The position numbers and the translations under genes were made by a program. The notes below the pieces were generated by a model that worked only from the letters and a program-made list of their open reading frames with translations, was not told where the DNA came from and searched no databases. Source: Euptelea pleiosperma (Eukaryota; Streptophyta; Magnoliopsida; Ranunculales; Eupteleaceae). Taken from it: 64,000 nucleotides of DNA. Location: the NCBI GenBank assembly GCA_035048495.1, contig CM068547.1:25055913-25119912 (forward strand). Reading direction: 5' to 3'. Every line of letters starts with the position of its first letter. Positions within the stretch are counted from its first letter, which is position 1. This document shows positions 56,309 to 64,000 of this stretch, piece by piece.

Positions 56309-57491
56309 GCAATTTATGCAAGAGATTGAGAGAGGATTCTGGAGTGAGATCTGAAAAAGAAAACAAAAAGGTGCTTTAAGCATTGGCTTTGTGGGAGAGA
56401 GGAGAGAATGGAAGGAACGAATGGCGGCAAGTCGAGTGGCGACGGCAAGCAGCAGTAATGAGCGGCGCACGGATCTTCTTCCTTCTTCTTCCTCTCCTTT
56501 CGGCTATTTTTCTGAGATTTTGAGTCTTGTGTGTTAGACAGTCAGTGGTGTTTACTTAATGGAGAAGGAAGAAAAAACAATCTATGGTAGTATTATAACT
56601 ACCATTATAATATGGACGGCTACTATAATAGCCACACGCTTAGAGACTATTGACCGCATGGATGTTTGGTCCATCCCTAGATGAACAAGTGGACCAAAAG
56701 TCAGCCTAATCAGTGTTTTTAACTGTTGTATTGGAGTCCTTTTGATGGGTTTATTTTTAACCGTAAGATTCCAACTTTATTTGGCATACTCAGATCCGAA
56801 GGCTAGAATCACTAATCCAGCTGATTTTTTGTAAGTAGGCCTAACTAGGGATGTTACCAACATCCATACAGTTAACGGTCTCTAAAATACTGCCATGTGT
56901 CCTATTGTCATCAAAGATTTTATACACTCTGAACCTTATAGTTCTAAGAAAATATTTGCTGTCAGCCAAACCTTTAAATTTTGAAGTAGCCCCTCCCAAA
57001 TGGCCATCTAAAGCCCTCTTTCTATCCCACTAACTTTATGGATGTTTGTCCCACTTCTTGGTAGACCCATACACCAAAAATCAGCTTGATTGCTGATATC
57101 TAGCAGTTAGATTTTGCTAAAAAAAAGAGGTCAAAATCCAACGGCCAGAAATTACACAACTGAAATGCTCAAATCCAATGGCTGAAAATCACCAAACAAA
57201 AATGATTGTGTATAGATCCACCGAGAGGTGAACCAAACATGTATGGATCTGTGGGTCTTAAAGAGTGCCACGTGGATTTTTGGCTCATCCCTAGGTGGAC
57301 CTACAAACCAAAAATCCGCCTACAAATCAGCCTTATTGGTGAATTCTAACCGTGGGATCTGACTAGCCCAAATAATACTCGAATTCATAGTTAAAAATTG
57401 ACCCATAAAAAAAAAAAACCAACAATTAGAAATTTTAGTGTGTGGGTCCACCCCTAATTAGCAATTCTGCGTACTATACACGTATTATACC

Positions 57492-57804
57492 CAAGGTTTA
57501 AAATTTCGTTTCGGAGGAATGTCTCAGTCAAGTGAAAAACCGAGACAAACTCCGAAACGAAACGAAACATTAAAAAAACGAAATTTCCGAAACATTACAA
57601 AACATTTTCGAAACATTACGAAATATTACGAAACATTCTGAAACATTCCGAAACATTACGAAATATAATTCAAAATCATTAAATTATATTTTTATTTTTT
57701 TGGATTGTATCGGAGTGTCTCAGTTTGTCTCGGCGAAACAAACCGAAACATTCCAAAACATTACGAAACGAAACATACGAAACATTCCAAAATTTTAAAC
57801 CATG
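57492..57804. mobile_element. TTTCG-rich hAT-like element (313 bp)
   Basis: Ends CAAGGTTTAAAATTTCG and CAAAATTTTAAACCATG. Perfect 8-bp duplicates attatacc lie at 57484-57491 and 57805-57812. The interior is an array of 'cgaaacatta' words, with inverted halves. Confidence 0.93.
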
Positions 57805-57819
57805 ATTATACCCGAATAG

Positions 57820-58942
57820 CAAGGAAATAAATTTCACGAAATTATCGAAATATTTCGCGAAAGATTTCCATTTTCTAGGTTACCGACAGGAAAGAATACT
57901 TACGTCGAAATAATGTTGAATTTCTCGAAATATTTCATTCATATCGAAATATTTCGCATGAACAGTAAATTTCTATCAATTGACAGTGTAAATATGTATT
58001 ATTCGGTCGAAATGTTTCGACATGTATGGAAACATTTCAATCGTAGGTAGGAAACATCTCATTTGACTTCAAAACCGTTATAAATCTCATATTTGATCCA
58101 TTTAACCCCTTTCCATATATTTTGTTTATACAAAAGATCAATCCATTGTAGATTTCGTGGATTGATCATGAGGAAGAATCAAATCCGTTTGGGAGTTTTT
58201 TCAAATTCAAAATATACATGAGGATAAAATTTCTTGTTATAAATAAATAGGTTAGGTATAAATTCATTAAATTTGTGAATCTATGATGCATTTACACTAG
58301 ATTTGTGCACGGATTGAAAATCGTTTAGGGTGAAAATTTGGAATTTGGGAAAAAAACCCAATTTCATTGGTTTTTACCCTAAACATCCATGATTGTGCAT
58401 AAATTGATTATATGTTGCATAACTTAGCCCGTTCTACAAGTTGGTTGGGTTAAAAAAAATTAACCTTAAGTTTTTTTTTCAAATAAAAAATTAAATAAAT
58501 GTTATAAGTTAATAGTAAATAAATTTTCTAAACTGACATATAATATTAAGAAATTAATGTAAGTGAATAAGATTTGTTAATATATTACTTTATGACTTTT
58601 TTATAATTAGCAATTAAATAATAGTTAAATAGTTAAATTAAACCTTGACTAATTAAAGATACTTGCCACGACATATTATAGACCATTATGGTCATTCATT
58701 TCTACACTACATATGGTTGTATATTATGGTTTTAAAGCTTATGAGTGTGTTTTTATGCTTGCTTTATTATTTCCCAAACTTTTCACAAACATTTCCACAA
58801 TATTTCCATCATTTTCGCATTATTTCCATCATGAAAAATGTATTATTTCCACACTGGTCGAAATATTTCGTGATATTTCCACGAAATATTTCCATTTTTA
58901 GGCTGTTCGAAATAAACCTCGAAACCGAAATTTATTTCCTTG
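57820..58942. mobile_element. 1.1 kb hAT-like element, GAAATATTTCG family (copy 2)
   Basis: Perfect 16-bp inverted ends CAAGGAAATAAATTTC and GAAATTTATTTCCTTG, with perfect 8-bp duplicates ccgaatag at 57812-57819 and 58943-58950. It differs from 28442-29559 by a few small indels (one near 58500, one near 58830) and scattered bases. Its left duplicate shares one base with the right duplicate of the element at 57492-57804. Confidence 0.93.
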
Positions 58943-59948
58943 CCGAATAGTAAGTTTTTTGAGAAAACGTTTTAAACAACGTATACATTGAATTGTACGG
59001 ATTATACTCCGTTTTTTCTCTAAAACCGATTAAAACACGTATTTCTGTTTTTTTTCAATAAAACTTTCCAATAATACTTCAAATTCAGCATGTGTGGGGA
59101 AAGGTCCATTAGCACATTCTTAGAAATCAATGTCCTGACTCCTTTTTTATCGGGACGATCTCCAATCTTAGTTGAAAATCAATCTGATTGGTGATTATTA
59201 GCCATTGGATCTTTGTACCCACCCCCAAACATGTATTAGATTTGTTTTACCTAAAATGCCACTAAATAAAAAAGAAACTACACAAGGTGCTCTATTACTT
59301 CTTGAAAGTCGGAATAAATTTGAATGTTATTATATCACAACAAATAATAATAAATAACATGATCAGGTTCAAGAGTTCTTGAACACTCTTAATCCATTCT
59401 GCATCGCTTAATCATCTCATGTGAACAACAATAACACTAGAAGCTATATATAGTAGCAGTAACAATCATTTTGCTTTTCTCCAAACTACATGAAAGTTAG
59501 GTGACTTGGGCATATTCAATTCATCCATGTACATCATCTCTTTGACCTTGATCCGCATTTCATGTTTAGACAAATTACAAAAAATCAATAGTTGGAATAA
59601 TTGAATCATTCATTAAAAGAAAATAGAGAAAAAGCAATTTATCGATGCATATCGGTAAAGAAAAATATGATTTCTTTATAATATATGATTTTAAGTCATT
59701 TAACTACTTTAAACATCATTTTTATGTTTATTTATGCCTTAAATGCATGATTTTGCAAATGTTTCGGAATGTTTCGTAATGTTTCGCAATGTTTCGCAAT
59801 ATTTCGTGAATGTTTCGTAAATTTCGCCTGTTTCGCCATTTATTCAATTTTTCGTGAATGTTTCGTTTCGTTTCGTTTCGTGAATGTTTCGGTTTTTTAC
59901 TTGACCGAAACATTCTTACGAAATGAAATTTTAAACCTTGATCACAGG

Positions 59949-60038
59949 TGCTCCAGCTCCTCTAGAGGTTGATCCTGTGCTAACCTTGGATACTGAGGGA
60001 TTACTCGAGGTAGGTAGAGGTGGAGGTGGAGTGTCCAT
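59949..60038 (-). pseudogene. first residues of copia gag (51148 element)
   Basis: The minus strand opens at ATG 60036-60038 and reads MDTPPPPLPTSSNPSVSKVS to GAPV, then enters the duplicate of the 3.9 kb insertion. It resumes at 55997. The region from 60039 to 60718 is the leader between primer site and gag. Confidence 0.85.
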
Positions 60039-60730
60039 AACGAAGTAGCAAAGGAGGAAAAAGAAGAAATAGAGGCTAGAAAACCCACAAATAAGGTATC
60101 CTTGAGCAAATAGGACACTCAAAGACAGCTGGCAAGCAAAAAAACACCCATCTGAGAGCCTCTAAGGGGCATCAAAAGTGACCCGATGATAGAAGACAGC
60201 AGCATAGGAGGGGAAATAACCATCCTAGAGGCAAGAGATATACAAAAAACGTGTTATGGGATCAATTATAGGAGGTATAGGGCCTAACCGAAGGTCCTAG
60301 AGAGCAAAAGGGCTAGCCGGAGGTAACTATAAGTGAAAAATCACCTCACAGCGACTTTAATCCTTAATGGATGAGCCCAAATAGGGTATCTCCATGTAGT
60401 TGAGGTTGTAGGGGACCAAAATGATGGGACAAACCCAAGGAAAAGGGTTGAGAAGGTCTCCAAAAAATGGCTGGTTCGCAAAAACAAATTTTTACCAATT
60501 TTTAGGGAGATTGAACAAAAAACCAACCAAACGAACCCAATAAATTCGCCAAAAATCACCAAAAAACTCTAAAAATAGAGTTCTACCAAACCCTAAAGTT
60601 TTAGGATCAAAGGAGTACCCTGTCCGTACGGCTACTGACGTCAGCCGTACGGTATAGATGATGCCATTTGCCTCCTAGTCGATCTCCGGTGAAGTTCCTT
60701 GCAAGGATCCCTTAGAAAGCTCTGATACCA

Positions 60731-60931
60731 AGTTGAATCTAAGAATTAGGGTTAGGGTTAGGTTTAGGAAGAAGAGAGAAGAAAGGATGTCATGTGATGT
60801 TGTCATCATGACTCTATAAATCTTATTTATGTTAAGGGAATTATAAAAAGAAAAATATAGCCCTCAAGGGGAGTATTTACAGAACTACCCCTAGTACATG
60901 AAATATACGTAGAATTATGTATATGATAACA
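60731..60931 (-). repeat. 5' LTR of the 51148-60931 copia element
   Basis: 201 bp, with the tRNA-Met primer site directly inside and acacg outside. Confidence 0.9.
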
Positions 60932-60936
60932 ACACG

Positions 60937-61504
60937 GGCTCCTACTTTCTGCTCTTTATTGAAACGGAGCAATCAAAGAACAAAAGGTGTTGTTTTCTTA
61001 TTCCTTGGAATGTGATATTTTCGTCGCGTGGGGCTAATATGTCCCACCATCTCAAGGGCTTGAAGTTTTCAACTCTTCGGGTATGGGTTTACATTAAACC
61101 AAAGAGTGCGGGGCAATTGTTTACACCCATTAGCAAAGAGTGTTGGCATGTCCGATTAGCAAAAATGGACATGTGGCAGAAAAAGTACTGCATCAAGGAT
61201 GAAGGTCAGGCGGTCAAAGGTAAATCTGGACTGTTGAGTAGGTTTTTGTAATAAAAAAAACTTGATCTACCATATGTTGTGATAGAAGAGAGGCTATGGT
61301 CATTTATCAGTCGTTGGATACAATATATCTTAATGGCTGAGTGTTAAAATAAACAATCAAGGTAGCCAGAGGTATAGGTAGGCTTTGAAAAATTGGTCCC
61401 ATAGATTTAACCTATACAAGTGTCAATCTGAGTGCATTTCACTTGTATATTGTATTTATCCGAGTGCAATATTCAAGTATTTATCCGAGTACAATAAATA
61501 CAAT
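60937..61504. other. unassigned DNA right of the copia element
   Basis: This continues the locus interrupted at 51147. No gene is recognised. Short open frames lack conserved features. Confidence 0.4.
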
Positions 61505-61907
61505 ATACAAGTGAAATGTACCCAGATCCTCAATATGCCCTTCCACAAACTAGTGCCATAGGAAGATAATGCCAGAGTTCCACCCCCCTCTTCTTGCATC
61601 TCCCCATATTTGCTACCAACAACAATACGCCATAGGCTCTCTTCTTCCTCCCCAAACCTCCAAAGCCATTTCTTGAGAAGCACCACATTCATATCTCGAA
61701 GATGACGAAAGCCCAAGCCACCTTCCCCTTTAGGCTTGCATATTCTAGCCCACTCCACCAAGTGAAATTTATGATCATCATGCTTTCCTTGCTACAAGAA
61801 GTCTCTCATCAACTTCTCCAGATCTCGAGCCACACTAGCCTGAATAGAAAACAAAGAAAGGTAGTGGATAGGAAGACTAGAAAGAGTATTGTTAATAAGG
61901 GTGACTT
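61505..61907 (-). pseudogene. LINE ORF2 fragment, lower part
   Basis: The minus strand reads VEWARICKPKGEGGLGFRHL and [20 protein letters not shown], then W-R-I and a G-T-S-L-W-K-G-I-L block (61520-61761). These are the blocks that follow the RT in plant LINEs. The fragment joins 62273-62430 across a solo LTR. Confidence 0.82.
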
Positions 61908-62267
61908 TGTTGTAATTTAGGTTCTAACCAATAGAGAGAGATTTAAGGGAGAGAGATATGGAGAAGGAAGAAGATGGAGAGATTACAGAGAAGGGGAGAG
62001 AGTTGAACTTAATATTCAAGCTCTCTCTCACTCATATATTAAGAAATGGGAGAGTCCCATGTTGTGATTACAAAGTAGAGTCCCACTCCAACACAAATTC
62101 CTAAATGGGATTAAGTCAAGATAGTGGGTTAAGTGGTTAAGTGGTGGACCCACTTAACCCATCAAATGAGAAATCGTGGAGCTAAGTGGCCCACGTACAA
62201 AACAAAAGAAAAGCCCACTAAAGACTCCCACGTGACCCCCACGTGGGGTACAGCATATCTTCCAACA
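61908..62267 (-). mobile_element. solo LTR (360 bp) inserted in the LINE fragment
   Basis: Bounded by TGTTGTAATT and TTCCAACA with perfect 5-bp duplicates gactt at 61903-61907 and 62268-62272. On the minus strand it starts TGTTGGAAGATATGCTG, the usual look of a plant copia LTR. No interior is present, so it is what remains after recombination between two LTRs. Confidence 0.8.
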
Positions 62268-62272
62268 GACTT

Positions 62273-62430
62273 TACCTGCTTTCGAGAGATACCTCTTCTT
62301 CCACCTTGCTGGTCTCGTACTGAACCACTCCACTACAGGATCCCAAATAGATTTAACCTTGTACTTAGCTCCTAAGGGGAGACGAAGATATAGAGTGGGC
62401 AATCTACCAACTTTGCACTGCACCCCAAAC
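62273..62430 (-). pseudogene. LINE ORF2 fragment, upper part
   Basis: The minus strand reads [20 protein letters not shown] and ARWKKRYLSKAGKV, matching the plus-strand LINE at 22800-22960. It stops at the solo LTR duplicate. Confidence 0.82.
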
Positions 62431-64000
62431 TCTATGCTAGACTGATATGGACATCACATCCTTACCTAGAGTATACCAGCGGAGGAGGAAAACTTGGTCC
62501 ATACCCATGTCTTTGTATTTTGATGACTATGTGGGCCTCAGTTTTAGTTCTCCTTGATTTATGGGAGAAGAGTGCATTGTGAAGACTCCACATTGGAAGA
62601 TGCATGTAGGGTGCGTAGAGAGCTTGTGAAGAGCTTTTATTAGTTTTCTAGGCTTATTTTGATTTTTTAGAGTTTTAGGTGTCTTTGCAATTATCCCACA
62701 GTTAGGGGACTCATTGTAATTTTGGTTAGTTACTTTAAGTTGTACTTTTTTATAGCCATTAGATTAGATGGATGGCTGAGATTAGATTAGGGAGTTTTGA
62801 GTTATTATATAAACTCTTTTAGTTGTAATCTTTGATTGATGATGAATTATATTGACTTTTGCTCTTGTGAAATCTCTTGTGGATTGTTCTCTCCTTCCTT
62901 GGTGCGAATCCAAGCTACTCGGTGGGAATCCGAAAGGTATTATCTTTCTCTCTCTTATTCTCTTCTCTTTCTCCATCTTTATTTTCTTTTTGATCAAGTT
63001 TGACCTAGAAAACCCAACCATTTCTCATCTATCTCTAAACTCTAACCATTGAACAATACTGTGAATAGTGTTGCATGAATAGTACCACATGAATAGTGCC
63101 ACGTGAATAGTAACCCTCCTACACAAGTTCTTCCTACGACTCTCTAAATCCTCCCAAAACCCTTACCTCAACCCCCAAACACTTCCAGATCCCTTCGGTA
63201 ACCATAGAAACTCCTAACCTCTTCTCAAACCCTAATTTTCCATGGTTTTCCTTTTTTCTCCCGAAACCCGACTAAAATCTAATACTTGTCAGAAAGTCCC
63301 GAAACTTGCCTAAAACCTTCCTGAACTTCAAATAACTTATAATCTCTTGGAAAAGGAAATTTAAGTGAACCTACAAGTGTTGGTTGAATCCTAGCAAGTG
63401 GAAGTCCGTACTTCTATCGAGCCGCTCAATCAATAATTGAGGTTTTTTCACTGCTTGGTTGTGAGATCTAGCCTTTGAAACAACTCAGTTAATTATTTAC
63501 TAGCATATCTACATATTTGTGGTAATTGTTAGAGTAGTTTTATATTTTCTTATTACTTGTGGTAATTTAATTATGATCTTTGCACCTCATATAGGCTAGT
63601 TCTCATCATCCTGCATCATAGACCCCTCAAATTTGACACCTCTCCCACCTCAAACACATCACTTTTGACAAGATTAATCCGCAAACCCGAGATGACCTCG
63701 AAACATCTCAGAATAAGTTTGAAGTATCTCATTTGTCTATGAGAGACCTCAGAGAAGAAGCAAACTAGAGATGAGATATCATAGGGCCATTGCTACTCGT
63801 ACAAAAGCCTTTAATGAAATCTCCTTTAGTTGCTTTACTTGTCTTCCTACCCAGGCTCATGGGCAAGCCTTTTTAATAATAAAAAAAAAAAAAAAATTAT
63901 AGGATATATTTAATAAAAAGAGAAAATTAGGATAACTTATGAAAAAGCATCAATCTATTTCTTGTAGCAGGAAAGAGACATTTTTGTTGATGTTATTTAA
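62431..64000. other. unassigned; possible LTR-like regulatory stretch and short repeats
   Basis: 62700-62960 has a TATA-like ttatataaac near 62801 and reads like part of an LTR, but I found no second copy. 63060-63112 holds about four imperfect copies of a 14-16 bp 'gaatagt(a/g)ccac(a/g)t' unit. No genes or ALG12 exons were recognised to the window end. Confidence 0.35.

Larger units (their letters stand above)
56006..59940. mobile_element. 3.9 kb hAT-like composite element inserted in copia gag
   Basis: Outer ends CAAGGTTTAAAATATCGG (56006) and GAAATTTTAAACCTTG (59940) are inverted and belong to the TTTCG-rich family. Perfect 8-bp duplicates atcacagg lie at 55998-56005 and 59941-59948. With the insert and one duplicate removed, gag reads GAPVMYENPGLQITSV without a break. 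The interior holds a gene-like fragment (56210-56530, minus), dispersed GGATGTTTGG repeats (56630-57300), a complete TTTCG element (57492-57804), a complete GAAATATTTCG element (57820-58942) and 0.8 kb of unassigned DNA. No transposase was seen, so it must move, if at all, with help. Confidence 0.85.
51148..60931 (-). mobile_element. copia LTR retrotransposon (minus strand) with two hAT-like insertions
   Basis: The 3' LTR is 51148-51358 and the 5' LTR 60731-60931. On the minus strand they run TGTTATCATATAC to TTCAACT. Perfect 5-bp duplicates acacg lie at 51143-51147 and 60932-60936, so both borders are intact. The primer site TGGTATCAGAGC (minus) is at 60719-60730. The polypurine tract is next to 51359. 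Hosted insertions are 54060-54360 in the integrase region and 56006-59940 in gag. Without them the element is about 5.5 kb. Same LTR family as 32801-38428. Confidence 0.94.

Noticed and set aside
56213..56470. A 95-residue frame starting MRRSLLLLAVATRLAAIRSF
   Set aside because: The first codon is GTG and not ATG, and an acceptor-like site lies inside. Only the shorter ATG-to-donor part (56240-56308) is retained as a probable exon fragment.
1..64000. tRNA or other RNA genes
   Set aside because: None was recognised by eye. The tRNA-like words found are primer sites of LTR elements. A covariance-model scan would be needed to exclude small RNAs.

Overview
The window is nuclear DNA of a flowering plant. 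This follows from GT-AG introns, Ty1/copia and LINE retrotransposons with plant-type primer sites, many small hAT-like DNA transposons and a decayed piece of plastid ycf2. I cannot name the species. The very large, transposon-filled introns would suit a repeat-rich, non-grass angiosperm, but that is inference.

Only one host gene is clearly supported: the 5' part of ALG12, the ER dolichyl-P-mannose alpha-1,6-mannosyltransferase of N-glycan assembly. It runs on the + strand from 3697. Five small exons (3697-3757, 3855-3940, 24667-24708, 24808-24853, 39152-39238) join in frame and encode about the first 107 residues. Introns 1 and 3 are under 100 bp, intron 2 is about 20.7 kb, intron 4 about 14.3 kb, and intron 5 is open at the window end (over 24.7 kb). 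The host coding part is therefore about 322 bp of 64 kb.

Layout. 1-3696: upstream DNA with a short repeat cluster, two hAT-like elements and a foldback element about 220 bp before the ATG. 3941-24666 (intron 2): a decayed LINE, a decayed copia remnant split by a hAT element, an old copia element split by a younger copia element with near-identical LTRs, a small hAT-like element and a second LINE. 24854-39151 (intron 4): a nested stack made of a copia remnant carrying a 1.1 kb hAT-like insert, a non-autonomous LTR element with a tRNA-Asp-type primer site and a 35-bp minisatellite, and a copia element that interrupts that element's right LTR. 39239-64000 (intron 5 or beyond): a hAT-like element 54 bp after the donor, a ycf2 fragment, short LINE insertions with a clear target duplication, a Harbinger-like element with TTA duplication, diverged hAT-like copies, a copia element at 51148-60931 whose gag gene is interrupted by a 3.9 kb hAT-like composite with a gene-like fragment, a LINE split by a solo LTR, and unassigned DNA.

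The most distinctive feature is a set of hAT-like non-autonomous elements with termini close to CAAGG...CCTTG, 8-bp target duplications and interiors saturated with short motifs. One pair of such ends bounds a 3.9 kb composite carrying a probable captured exon. No transposase gene for them is visible here. All other reading frames of note belong to mobile elements, and nearly all are broken.
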